Notes: generated by a model not told the origin, from the sequence alone. A stretch of 31,011 nucleotides of DNA from JBNKZU01 sp050301795 (GCA_050301795.1 JBNKZU010000032.1:1-31011), one strand, 5' to 3'. Numbered from the stretch's first letter, positions 16,368-24,727 are shown. Made by a program: numbers and translations.

Positions 16368-18275
16368 CTATGAATTCTTAAGTTGTTCAAGACGTCCAGT
16401 CAGGGCTTCATAAATGATGCCTGGCTGGAGAGGGTGGCCATAAACTACTGACCAACAATCAACGTCAACAAGGGTTTGAGCACGCAAAATATTTGCAAGC
16501 TGCGCATAACGGCGATTCTCTTCGGTGATCTGTGGATCGCCGACTTTATCGCTGTAGTTAATCTCGACCGTAATCACTTTCTTGAAGCGTGAGAAGATCT
16601 CTTTCAAGCCAGGCTCCAGTGGTGACAGGAAACGTAGATGAATAGATGAAACGCTCTTGCCTTCATCACGCATGATATCCACAGCCTCTTCAATCGCACC
16701 CAAGGTTGAACCCCAGCCAACAACCAGCATGTCACCTGACTCGTCACCATGAATCTTAGGTGGCTTCAGGGTGCTCTGAATCGTTGCCAGTTTACGGCTA
16801 CGATGCTCCATCGTCTTCTGGTTTGTATCAGAGTCGTAAGCTACTTTGGAGCGCTCTGTGTGTGACAGACCAGTCAGAACATACATCCCGTTTGGCTGAC
16901 CAGGAATAGGGCGCTGTGACAGACCTGTTTGTGGATCCCAATCATAGGCAGGAACATTTTTATCCCATTCTGATTGATCGATTGGGTCAGAGAGCCACTC
17001 TTCCTGTGGATCCGGGCGTTCCCATGGTTGTACACCCGTTGCCAGGTTGGCATCGGTTAACATGATCACTGGAGTACGGAAGGCTTCTGTGAGCTTACGT
17101 GCCAAAATGACATAGTGGAAACACTCTTCGATTGTTGCTGCTGCAATAATAATCTTTGGCGCATCACCTGGCTCACCATATAAAGAGGAGAGCAGGTCTG
17201 CCTGTTCAACCTTGGTTGGTAGACCGGTTGAGGGACCTCCGCGCTGCACATTGATAATCACAAGTGGTATTTCGGCCATACAAGCGATACCGATGATCTC
17301 GGTCTTTAGCGCCATGCCCGGGCCGGATGTGATGGTACAGGCGGTTTTGCCTGCATAAGAGGCACCAACTGCAAAACCAATTGCTGCAATCTCATCCTCA
17401 GCCTGGTGGATAAAGCCGCCAGCTTCCGGATAGATCTCCGCAAGGTAGTGGGTTGCTGAGGTTGCAGGTGTAATAGGGTACATCGATACCAGCTCTATAC
17501 CGGCACCAACCACACCGAGACCAACAGCAGTGTTACCGTTGGTCACAACCATTTTTTTAGTCTCACCTTCATGTTTATAAGGTGGGATTTCATAATGGTA
17601 TTCAACATTTGCGGCAGCAAAGGCATAGCCAGTATCAAACAGATCCTGATTGATCTTTACCACCTTGTCACCTTTACGGTAGAAGGCATTGTAGATCTCA
17701 GCATGTCCCAATTTGACATCGCGTGAATAGATATAGCTGAGCATCCCCAGCACAAACATATTCTTTCCTTTGCGAGGATTATCCATAATCTTCTTGCACT
17801 CCTCATCCATTGCCAGTTCGTGAACAATCAGACCGTTTTCACGGAACTCTTTCACCGCCTTGGCATAGGCTTCACGAATATCCTGCTGAGGATCCGACTC
17901 CCACTTGTTATCAAGCAGAACCACCGTGCCGTTCTTATAGGCACCATTGGCAATACGTGAGTAGAGAACCTGCTCGTTGAATGCGATAACCAGATCCGCC
18001 TCGTTACCCATATTGGTCATATATTTCGAACCAAAACGGATGCGGATACCACTGGCACCAGCAGGAGAACGCGCTGGTGGTTGAATCTCTGCTGGGATGA
18101 TCTCTACAGTCCAGACACCATTTCCCATTTTGCCACTGACTGCACCGAAGGTTTGTCCACATTTTTGTGCACCTTCGCCAGAATCACTGACTATCTCAAC
18201 GATATGCTCGTTGAGTACGATTGCTTTTGAACCGTCCTTAGTTGACACAGAATTATCTACTGCTGAATTCGTCAT
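16368..18275 (-). CDS. korA: 2-oxoacid:ferredoxin oxidoreductase alpha subunit (fused gamma-alpha, KorA-like)
   Basis: The protein has 635 residues. The N-terminal gamma-type domain (SDSGEGAQKCGQTFG about residue 31, PPARSPAGASG, ADLVIAFNEQVL) is fused to the alpha domain with the YPITPATSATHYLAE motif, HQAEDEIAAIGFAVGAS, TSGPGMALKTE and NVQRGGPSTGLPTKVEQADL. The gamma-alpha fusion and the GPSTGLPTK signature match 2-oxoglutarate:ferredoxin oxidoreductase (KorA/OorA group, including aerotolerant forms). It is the first gene of the Rnf-containing operon, 12 bases before korB, and follows a 445-base leader that probably holds the promoter. Substrate is judged 2-oxoglutarate/succinyl-CoA by family resemblance. 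Confidence 0.92.
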   Translation of the reverse strand: MTNSAVDNSVSTKDGSKAIVLNEHIVEIVSDSGEGAQKCGQTFGAVSGKMGNGVWTVEIIPAEIQPPARSPAGASGIRIRFGSKYMTNMGNEADLVIAFNEQVLYSRIANGAYKNGTVVLLDNKWESDPQQDIREAYAKAVKEFRENGLIVHELAMDEECKKIMDNPRKGKNMFVLGMLSYIYSRDVKLGHAEIYNAFYRKGDKVVKINQDLFDTGYAFAAANVEYHYEIPPYKHEGETKKMVVTNGNTAVGLGVVGAGIELVSMYPITPATSATHYLAEIYPEAGGFIHQAEDEIAAIGFAVGASYAGKTACTITSGPGMALKTEIIGIACMAEIPLVIINVQRGGPSTGLPTKVEQADLLSSLYGEPGDAPKIIIAAATIEECFHYVILARKLTEAFRTPVIMLTDANLATGVQPWERPDPQEEWLSDPIDQSEWDKNVPAYDWDPQTGLSQRPIPGQPNGMYVLTGLSHTERSKVAYDSDTNQKTMEHRSRKLATIQSTLKPPKIHGDESGDMLVVGWGSTLGAIEEAVDIMRDEGKSVSSIHLRFLSPLEPGLKEIFSRFKKVITVEINYSDKVGDPQITEENRRYAQLANILRAQTLVDVDCWSVVYGHPLQPGIIYEALTGRLEQLKNS

Positions 18276-18720
18276 GCTAACTCAGACCCTTAAAATTGAA
18301 ATATGAATACTCTTTAAATACAAAGAGATACGAATGTATTCTAACGTAATATATAAGAAACTATTTTATGATTCCTTATCTATTAACCAAAATCTTTTTT
18401 TACCCATCGACAATATGAGCTACCGCTTCTGAAACTAATCGCAAATTGTGCGACGTTCTGCGCTTTACCCCTGATATGTCCAAGCTGGATTAAATCAAGC
18501 TGTTCTAGCAGTTTGTCATTTTTTTATCGCTGCAGCCGTTGACGTAGTGTCGAAGCAAGCGGCGGATAATGACAAATAATTCACATAGCGTCAAACTAGA
18601 CGGAAAACCTAATAAGCGCATTTAGTCGCATTTAATAACTATTCAAAACATTTGGCGACAATGTCACGGATTTGCCGAAATTAAGAAAATAATCATATAG
18701 CAAAACAGCGCGTTAAATGA
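18276..18720. promoter_or_regulatory. 445-base non-coding leader upstream of korA
   Basis: No convincing gene lies here. The part next to korA (18300-18420) is very AT-rich and is the likely promoter area of the korA-rnf operon, including a small repeat CTCTTT/AAAGAG around 18310-18326, but no clean -35/-10 pair is clear. The part next to the nuoF-like stop contains the larger stem-loop listed separately. Confidence 0.5.
18512..18576. repeat. Large imperfect stem-loop between nuoF-like and korA genes
   Basis: Perfect 9-base arms TTTGTCATT (18512-18520) and AATGACAAA (18568-18576) are 47 bases apart. Inside them GCCGTTG (about 18535-18541) and CAAGCGGC (about 18556-18563) pair imperfectly, giving a long two-part stem. 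No T-tract follows on the minus strand, so it is not a standard terminator. It may be a REP/MITE-like element or a processing or attenuation structure. Confidence 0.5.
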
Positions 18721-19980
18721 TCACCTTAATGCCTGTTTGTATTCGTCCATAAAGTGATAGAGCGAGCTGTCGAGCACTTTCATTGCGCCATCTAACAGGT
18801 GGCAACGACCGCCACCAGGTAGGAATTGGCACAGATTTATCAGTGCATCGAGGTCTTCCTGATCACCTTTGCCGGTATCAATTCGATGCAAAAGCTCTGC
18901 GGCATAGTAAGTTCCGGTTTTGCAAGGTGGACACTGTCCGCAAGAGGAGTGTGCAAAGAACTGAATATACTCTGTAACCCTTTTTACGATTCCGGTTCCT
19001 TCTGAGACCACAATCATCGCGCCGGTTCCAAGACTGGAGTGTCGTGTTTTAACCGATTCAAAGTCTAATGGTACGTCCAGGTCTTCTGGTGTTAGTAACG
19101 TATTTGACGGCCCACCCGTAAAGATCGCCTTAAGTCGTTTGCCCAGCAGCATTCCACCACCGAATTGATCAATGAGAACATTGAGTGGAGTTCCCATGGG
19201 GAGTTCGTAGGTTCCCGGGTGAAGCACATCGCCACTTAAACAATAGATCTTTGTTCCTGAGTTTCTACCAAGACCAAGCTGGTGGTACCACTCAGCCCCG
19301 TTTCGCAGGATATGCGAAACATTTGCAAGGGTCTCGATGTTATTGATCAGTGTTGGGCAACCATGTACTCCGAACTCTGCCGGAAAAGGTGGTTTGCCAC
19401 GTGGAAACGGAAATTTGCCCTCAACCGACTCAATCGCTGCTGTCTCTTCACCGCCTATATAGTGCCCTGAACTGGCTACAACTGAGTAATCAAAGGTTTT
19501 GTTCGGATAGAGAGCCGTGATCTTTTGATAGATTGGATGTGATTGCCATTGCAAAATGGCTTCGCGCATATTGCGGTGTGATGCCTGTTGTTCTGGATTG
19601 ATATAAAAGACAATCTTGTTAATCCTCGTTGCCAATGCGGCAATCGTGGCACCCTCAATAACTTGATGCGGTGTCTCTTCGAGGAGCAGTTGATCCTTAA
19701 ATGTGCCCGGTTCATCTTCATTGCCGTTGCAAATTAGGTATCGGTCACCATCACTTTGATTTTGAGCGACAAACTCCCATTTTTTATAGGTTGGGAAACC
19801 ACTACCACCCAAACCTAACAGGCCAGCCTCTTTAATGATTTCGATGATTTGGTCAATATTCAGAAGTGCATTTTCTAAGCCATCACCACCAAAGCCACTC
19901 ATCCAACGCTCAATATCGGGGCCAATACGACACTCGGGATGTAGCAGAACCTGGTTTAATGGCACCTTGTCGTTACTCAT
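18721..19980 (-). CDS. NuoF-like NADH-binding flavo-iron-sulfur subunit of fumarate-reductase-like complex
   Basis: A 419-residue member of the NADH dehydrogenase 51-kDa family. Motifs: GLGGSGFPTYKKWEF (56-70) and NGNEDEPGTFKD (85-96) for NADH/FMN binding, YIGGEETAAIES (about 174), PPFPAEFGVHGCPT, and the N3-type [4Fe-4S] ligands C347, C350, C353 and C392. The start ATG overlaps the stop of the FrdA-like gene in an ATGA junction (19977-19980). No NuoE-type 24-kDa subunit and no other complex I gene is nearby, so this is unlikely to be respiratory complex I. The likely role is NADH input for the adjacent FrdA/FrdB-like proteins, or NAD reduction in the reverse direction. Confidence 0.88.
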   Translation of the reverse strand: MSNDKVPLNQVLLHPECRIGPDIERWMSGFGGDGLENALLNIDQIIEIIKEAGLLGLGGSGFPTYKKWEFVAQNQSDGDRYLICNGNEDEPGTFKDQLLLEETPHQVIEGATIAALATRINKIVFYINPEQQASHRNMREAILQWQSHPIYQKITALYPNKTFDYSVVASSGHYIGGEETAAIESVEGKFPFPRGKPPFPAEFGVHGCPTLINNIETLANVSHILRNGAEWYHQLGLGRNSGTKIYCLSGDVLHPGTYELPMGTPLNVLIDQFGGGMLLGKRLKAIFTGGPSNTLLTPEDLDVPLDFESVKTRHSSLGTGAMIVVSEGTGIVKRVTEYIQFFAHSSCGQCPPCKTGTYYAAELLHRIDTGKGDQEDLDALINLCQFLPGGGRCHLLDGAMKVLDSSLYHFMDEYKQALR

Positions 19981-21605
19981 CTCTGCTCACCATCACTGTT
20001 ACGATCAACGCCATCATATCCGGTATTACCTCTATATTTGGCACACTCAGGAAACAGCATGGGGCCTTTTCTATCCATCGGGAGTCCTGATAGTGAAATC
20101 TGTCGACGCCAATTGCTTAGGTGTTCCATCGTGACCTTGTTGTGACTACGTGCGCCACTTTTACTCGCCGCATGTTTTCCGGCACGACGACCAAAACAGA
20201 TGATCTCAAGCAGTGCATTACCCATTAATCGGTTTTTACCATGAATTCCGCCACTAACCTCACCGACACTGTAGAGGCCAGGAACCGTTGATTGGCCATA
20301 GTTGTCAATCTTTACGCCACCATTTTGGTAATGGAGGGTAGGGTAGACAAGCATTGGTGTGGTTTTCGGATCAACCCCACACTTTTTGCCTAACTCAAGC
20401 AGTTTGGGGAAGCGTTGGTCGATAATACCGGGTTGGCGATATTCAATTCCGGGCGTATCCAACCAGACTCCAGTGCCTTCCAGTCCGAATGTTACACCGC
20501 GCCCCTCAGCACATTCACGTAAAATGGCCGCAGCGACGTGATCCCTCGGCATGAGTTCGTCAACAAATCGCTCTCCATGAGCGTTTAATAGATAGGTTCC
20601 TGCTGAACGAATGCCTTCAGTAATTAAGGTTCCTGCCATGTGATGAGGATAGGCCAGTCCTGTTGGATGGTATTGAAATGAGTCGAGTTCGCGAAGTTTT
20701 GCGCCTAAGCGATACGCCATTGTGAGCCCATCACCTGTGGCGCCAAAATGGTTTGATGTTGGGAAACCATTGAGATGCATACGCCCAATTCCACCTGTCG
20801 CCAGGATTACCGTGGTGGCCATGATCTGAATGTAGCGCTCATCTTTAAGCGACAGAACAACGGCGCCAGCACAGTGACCCGTTTCGTTGATCAAAAGCTC
20901 TACAACCGGCTCATACTGACGGATAGTGATGCGACTATTGAATACTGCTTCACGAAGAACCCGCATCATCTCAAGCCCGGTGTAATCACGATAAAACGCA
21001 ACTCTGGATGCAGAAGTGCCTCCGGCACGACGAGTAAGCAGGTTTCCATAGTCATCTAGGTCAAACTGCATCCCCTGTCGAATTAACCATCGAATGGTTT
21101 CAGGCCCCTCTAAAGCGAGTTGTGACACCAGGTTTGGTTCAGAAAGCCCATGGCCAGCCTTCATGGTGTCGTTAAAATGCATTTGTGGGGTATCGTCAGG
21201 ATCAATCGAAGCCTGGATACCACCTTCAGCCATTACGGTATTGCTATCACCCAGTCGTAGCTTGGTGGCTAGAATGACCCGTGCGCCCGATTGCACGGCC
21301 TCTAATGCTGCAGCACAGCCAGCGCCGCCGCCACCGATCACCAGAACATCTGTTGTGATGACCTCGGCTCCTGCAAGATCGGCCTCATCAATTCGTGCAT
21401 CCGCTTGAAGGAGTCGTGCTAATTCGACGTGACACTTATCACCCCGATTGACACCAATCTCCAGCGTCGTAGTGGATTCGTTTTTATGATCCGGATGATA
21501 GGCGCGAAGCAACGCATTGACATCCTGTTCTTTAGCCGGTGGTGGTAACTCTTTATTGAAAGGATAGTTACCAAGAGATTGTTCGTATGGAATACCTTTT
21601 ATCAT
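19977..21605 (-). CDS. FrdA/SdhA-family flavoprotein, non-covalent FAD type
   Basis: The protein has 542 residues. After an unusual ~85-residue N-terminal extension (LLRAYHPDHK) comes the FAD Rossmann motif DVLVIGGGGAGCAAALEA (86-103). Active-site features of fumarate reductase/succinate dehydrogenase are present: HPTG (313-316), TEGIRSAG (329-336), R354 in MPRDHVAAA, H425 in PTLHYQNGG and R459 in HGKNRLMGNALLE. The covalent-FAD histidine of SdhA/FrdA is replaced (DSNTVMAEGGI, Asn122), so FAD is probably bound non-covalently, as in L-aspartate oxidase and soluble fumarate reductases. The FrdB-like gene lies 22 bases upstream and the NuoF-like gene overlaps downstream. Dicarboxylate chemistry is well supported. 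Fumarate reduction with NADH is inferred; L-aspartate oxidation is less likely given the partners. Confidence 0.88.
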   Translation of the reverse strand: MIKGIPYEQSLGNYPFNKELPPPAKEQDVNALLRAYHPDHKNESTTTLEIGVNRGDKCHVELARLLQADARIDEADLAGAEVITTDVLVIGGGGAGCAAALEAVQSGARVILATKLRLGDSNTVMAEGGIQASIDPDDTPQMHFNDTMKAGHGLSEPNLVSQLALEGPETIRWLIRQGMQFDLDDYGNLLTRRAGGTSASRVAFYRDYTGLEMMRVLREAVFNSRITIRQYEPVVELLINETGHCAGAVVLSLKDERYIQIMATTVILATGGIGRMHLNGFPTSNHFGATGDGLTMAYRLGAKLRELDSFQYHPTGLAYPHHMAGTLITEGIRSAGTYLLNAHGERFVDELMPRDHVAAAILRECAEGRGVTFGLEGTGVWLDTPGIEYRQPGIIDQRFPKLLELGKKCGVDPKTTPMLVYPTLHYQNGGVKIDNYGQSTVPGLYSVGEVSGGIHGKNRLMGNALLEIICFGRRAGKHAASKSGARSHNKVTMEHLSNWRRQISLSGLPMDRKGPMLFPECAKYRGNTGYDGVDRNSDGEQR

Positions 21606-21627
21606 ATTATATTCAATGGCTTAGAAG

Positions 21628-22275
21628 CTATTCCTCAGAAACGTAATTAGATATGTCAACCTTAAATTCTCCAGTACGAATCTGCTCGATACGGTGAATA
21701 AGATTGGCAGGGCGGGTGTGGAAATAGGCCGTGACACGACGCGAGAAAAGCCCCACATGATTTGGTGAGATATTTTCTGGGCAGCCGGTCATGCAGAGGT
21801 TGCACATCACACATTCGATAAAAAGCTCACCGGCTTCACGATAATTTCCGGAATTGGCCAGCTTGACCCCCAATTCAACATCGATCCCTTTAGGACAGGC
21901 CTTTACACAGCCGTGACATTGACGACACGATTTTGCCTCTGGAAAGATACGTTTGTAATGAGACTGGATATCCCAAGAATTTTTGATTTGTCCGAGGTTG
22001 TAGATTTGATGAGGAGGGTTCGGAAAATCGAGAAACATCACCTCCATCCCTTCTTCAACGAGGGTTCGGCAACCCAAAGCCATCTCAACTTCGCTATTCC
22101 CTTTTCGACGCAGCATTACCCGACAGGAGCCACAGACACCATCCAGACAACCGACTCCCTTCACACGAGGGATACCCGCATGCCATAGCGCCTGAATAAC
22201 AGATAACTCTTTTGGCGCAGTTAATTCAACGCCATCGATTATAAGTGCGACTTCATCTTGTATTTGATTGCTCAT
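21628..22275 (-). CDS. FrdB/SdhB-like iron-sulfur protein
   Basis: 215 residues from the ATG at 22275; a TTG one codon earlier is also possible. The N-terminal half is a [2Fe-2S] ferredoxin-like domain with CLDGVCGSCRVML and a fourth cysteine in ALGCRTL. The C-terminal half carries CRQCHGCVKACPKGID and CVMCNLCMTGCPENIS, alpha-helical ferredoxin clusters of the SdhB/HdrC type. No membrane anchor subunits (FrdC/D or SdhC/D) are encoded nearby, so the complex is probably soluble. It is the first gene of the frdB-frdA-nuoF set and would relay electrons between the NuoF-like and FrdA-like flavins. The ribosome site is weak. A 205-base gap separates it from the divergent mtaB gene and must hold both promoters. 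Confidence 0.87.
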   Translation of the reverse strand: MSNQIQDEVALIIDGVELTAPKELSVIQALWHAGIPRVKGVGCLDGVCGSCRVMLRRKGNSEVEMALGCRTLVEEGMEVMFLDFPNPPHQIYNLGQIKNSWDIQSHYKRIFPEAKSCRQCHGCVKACPKGIDVELGVKLANSGNYREAGELFIECVMCNLCMTGCPENISPNHVGLFSRRVTAYFHTRPANLIHRIEQIRTGEFKVDISNYVSEE

Positions 22276-22480
22276 CAAGAAATATGTCCAGAAATAGAGC
22301 AGGGAATTGTACAGGATATTATTTCAGTTACCTCTAATAATGTTTATGTATTGAAATTATTCATCCTATGGTGATGCTTTATTAAATATTTCATATTCTA
22401 CAATGAGATATCCGCAGTAGTTCGGGTAAATGCTGATACAATAGCCAGCCATTTTGTTCTGAACACTCAAGCTTTAAATC

Positions 22481-23677
22481 ATGAAGTTTTATATAAAAAC
22501 CCTTGGCTGTAAGGTGAACTGGCTCGATTCAGCGCGTGTGACCTCTGCGCTACAGAGCGCCGGTCATCTGTTGGTTGATTCTGAGAATGAAGCGGATCAT
22601 GTGTTTATCAACACCTGTACCGTCACCGCTGAAGCTGATCGAAAATCACGTCAAATTGCCCAATCATCACTCAATCGTGACAAACATGTCTCGGTTATGG
22701 GGTGTAGTCCGCGTGTGAATCAAGCGATTTGGGACAAAAAAAGTGATAAATCAACCGTCTTTACGAATGAAAATCAATTATTTCGATATTTCGATATCAA
22801 TGTCGATGAATTACCTTATCCGCTATCAACTGGCCGTACTCGATACCCTATAGCAATACAGAGAGGGTGTGATAATCACTGTAGTTTTTGTATCACAAAG
22901 GTTGCCAGAGGAGGTCACATCAATATCCCATCTGCCACAATCATTGATCAGATTAAATATGCCCAGGATCAGGGCATTAAAGAGATTGTCTTAACCGGTA
23001 TCAATCTAGCAGCTTGGGGCTGTGACGATACAAATCAGCCCGAGCAGTCAAAATTTGACCAGCTAATTGAACAGATATTGAATGAAACCTCGATATCCCG
23101 AATCCGACTGTCGTCGTTGGGGCCGGAGTATATTAATGATCGCTTTTTTGACCTGTTTAGTGATGAGAGGCTGTGTGACTATCTTCACTTATCGGTTCAG
23201 AGTGGTTCAAACACCGTTTTGAAGCGGATGCAGCGCAATCATGGAACCGATGAGATCATCAACATAGGCGAAAAAGCACGAAAGGTGAGACCTGATACTG
23301 GAATTGCATGCGATATGATCATCGGATTTCCCGGTGAAAGCGATGACGAGTTTAAACAAACTCAGGCATTTATTAACACCGTTCAATTCTCAAAAATGCA
23401 TGTATTTCCTTTTTCAATGCGAGAAGGAACAGAAGCAGCCAAATACAAAGGGCAACTAGATGGGCATCTAAAGAAAGAGCGGGCATCATTGATTCGAGAA
23501 CGTGCAGCGCAATTACGAAAGTTGTTCCTACAGTCACAAATCGGAAAACAGCACGCAGTTTTAACCGAAGGAAATCACACTGGGCTGACTGGTAACTATA
23601 TCCGTGTCGAAATACCCAACTCTGCGGAAGGTGAGATTAAAACAGTTACCTTATCTGAGGATGTTATCCTCCAGTAG
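22481..23677 (+). CDS. mtaB: tRNA methylthiotransferase, MtaB-like radical SAM enzyme
   Basis: A 398-residue methylthiotransferase. The UPF0004 N-terminal domain has its three cluster cysteines in KTLGCKVNW (residue 10), INTCTVTAEAD (46) and VMGCSPRVN (about 75). The radical SAM motif is CDNHCSFC (about residue 130), and a TRAM-like domain ends the protein. LGCKVN and NTCTVTAEAD are hallmarks of the MtaB/YqeV branch, which converts t6A37 to ms2t6A37 in tRNAs reading ANN codons; MiaB and RimO differ here. It is transcribed divergently from the frdB-like gene. A TACAAT hexamer at 22437-22442 could be its -10 box, but no good -35 box is evident. Confidence 0.87.
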   Translation: MKFYIKTLGCKVNWLDSARVTSALQSAGHLLVDSENEADHVFINTCTVTAEADRKSRQIAQSSLNRDKHVSVMGCSPRVNQAIWDKKSDKSTVFTNENQLFRYFDINVDELPYPLSTGRTRYPIAIQRGCDNHCSFCITKVARGGHINIPSATIIDQIKYAQDQGIKEIVLTGINLAAWGCDDTNQPEQSKFDQLIEQILNETSISRIRLSSLGPEYINDRFFDLFSDERLCDYLHLSVQSGSNTVLKRMQRNHGTDEIINIGEKARKVRPDTGIACDMIIGFPGESDDEFKQTQAFINTVQFSKMHVFPFSMREGTEAAKYKGQLDGHLKKERASLIRERAAQLRKLFLQSQIGKQHAVLTEGNHTGLTGNYIRVEIPNSAEGEIKTVTLSEDVILQ

Positions 23678-23682
23678 CCTGA

Positions 23683-24057
23683 CTAAAACCTGGTGATCGT
23701 ATTACCAGCGCCGTTATCTGTAATGGTTGGAGAAAGATTGGCTGGAAAAGTGACCGTATTGGTATCGCCAGCAAAGGTAATGGCAGACAGTGAAGCTGAT
23801 GAACTTAAAGTGACATTATTCCCACTGCCATTAATTCTCATTGTCCCAACAGTGCCATAAACCGAAATCGTGTTCGTGCTTCCATTAATGGTCAGGTTAT
23901 AAGTGTAGCTATTATTCGCTGTTGTGGTGCTTTGGTTAGAATCAATCGTAATGGTCTGAATTTGTCTTGAAGCACCACTGGTTGAATCAGACTCTTCACA
24001 TGCAGTTAATGAAAAAAGCATGAAAAGGGTAAACAGGAAATTTCTCACTAATGTCAC
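23683..24057 (-). CDS. Lipoprotein with DUF3060-like repeats
   Basis: 124 residues. The N-terminal lipoprotein signal RNFLFTLFMLFSLTAC has the lipobox cysteine at about residue 20. The mature part is Ser/Thr/Asn-rich with repeating segments of the type GSTNTISVYG, GSGNNVTLSS and GDTNTVTFPA, as in DUF3060 proteins, which probably form a small beta-solenoid. Start is GTG at 24057; a second in-frame GTG at 24048 is an alternative. It is convergent with mtaB, only five bases separating the stops, and lies just left of the prophage. Function unknown; cell-envelope location is expected. Confidence 0.75.
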   Translation of the reverse strand: MTLVRNFLFTLFMLFSLTACEESDSTSGASRQIQTITIDSNQSTTTANNSYTYNLTINGSTNTISVYGTVGTMRINGSGNNVTLSSSASLSAITFAGDTNTVTFPANLSPTITDNGAGNTITRF

Positions 24058-24324
24058 TCACATCAAAAAACGTAATTATCATTTGTGTTCCTTAAACACA
24101 GGTGAAAAAAAAGATAAAAGCAACTGGTTTCAAGACAGGACGAATAGTTTATTTGTCAGTGAAGATGCAACAGTTTCTTAAGATTTTTTTGGATACTTCA
24201 CTTATCAAAGCTTTTAGAAAGGCATGTTTGTGTGAGGGGCAGTGTAAAGAAGGTCCTCCTGTCATCTACCGAAAAAACCACATATATAGCGCCTTACAGC
24301 CTTATTTGCCTTTGTATATCTGAA

Positions 24325-24352
24325 ACTTTACATAATATATATTCCTGGGAAG
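24325..24352 (-). other. Candidate dif-like XerCD attachment site (attL)
   Basis: On the minus strand the right half reads TTATGTAAAGT, matching 9 of 11 positions of the E. coli XerD half-site TTATGTTAAAT. The 6-base centre TATATA matches TGTATA at 5 of 6. The XerC half, CTTCCCAGGAA, matches at only 4 of 11. A conserved XerD arm with a divergent XerC arm is what Xer-exploiting phages show. The repressor stop codon lies inside the XerD arm. Caution: another AT-rich stretch near 18336-18352 matches the XerD arm at 8 of 11, so chance is possible. Confidence 0.4.
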
Positions 24353-24693
24353 TTGGACATTTTGTCCAGGAGCAGGGTAGCAGCGTGTAGGTCACCAGTT
24401 GGCAGCATAGAACCGATTACAAAAACGAAGGAAGCAGCGACGTGACGGAATACACTCATCCACTTTTCACGCATTTCTGGACTCTTAGTTCTCTCAGCAT
24501 TTTTAGCTGCAATTATCTCAAGAACATCAACATCCAATAGGTCAGCAAGTTTCAAACACAAGTCATCAGATATAGATTTCCCTTGCCTAAATGTACTCAC
24601 ATGAGCGGGGGCTATTCCAAGTCGAAAAGCTGTCTGACGGTCAGAATTAGTGATCGCTTTCGCGTCATCAAGATAGTCATTGATGGTTTTCAT
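24328..24693 (-). CDS. Phage repressor-like helix-turn-helix protein (DUF3693-like) with C-terminal membrane segment
   Basis: 121 residues. The N-terminal half is a Cro/CI-like helix-turn-helix: DYLDDAKAITNSDRQTAFRL, then GIAPAHVSTFRQGKSISDD and LADLLDVDVLEIIAAKNAER. This resembles the small regulators of filamentous and tailless prophages (DUF3693-type). A hydrophobic segment follows (about residues 84-100, VAASFVFVIGSML), suggesting membrane association. The last residues, NFPGIYIM and the stop, lie in the dif-like site, so the 3' end may be formed by the attachment site. It is divergent from the early operon and probably controls it from the repeats at 24695-24775. The ribosome site AGAGG lies just upstream of the ATG. 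Confidence 0.75.
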   Translation of the reverse strand: MKTINDYLDDAKAITNSDRQTAFRLGIAPAHVSTFRQGKSISDDLCLKLADLLDVDVLEIIAAKNAERTKSPEMREKWMSVFRHVAASFVFVIGSMLPTGDLHAATLLLDKMSNFPGIYIM

Positions 24694-24694
24694 A

Positions 24695-24720
24695 TTACGG
24701 CCTCTTTGTTGGTACCGTAA
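24695..24720. promoter_or_regulatory. Inverted repeat next to repressor start, possible operator
   Basis: TTACGG (24695-24700) and CCGTAA (24715-24720) form a 6-base inverted repeat with a 14-base spacer, directly before the repressor ATG. The related sequence TTACCG recurs at 24729-24734. Autoregulation of the repressor is plausible. Confidence 0.4.
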
Positions 24721-24727
24721 AAATAGT

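Noticed and set aside
18336..18352. Second dif-like AT-rich stretch in the korA leader
   Set aside because: The XerD-like arm matches only 8 of 11, the XerC side does not match, and no element boundary is nearby; it serves as a warning about chance matches.
18721..19980. NuoF-like gene as part of respiratory complex I
   Set aside because: No NuoE, NuoG or membrane subunits nearby; it overlaps an FrdA-like gene instead.
24102..24323. 73-residue rightward reading frame starting GTG with a Lys-rich beginning, left of the repressor
   Set aside because: No ribosome site, no recognisable pattern and unusual composition; it lies in the gap before the prophage and is probably chance.
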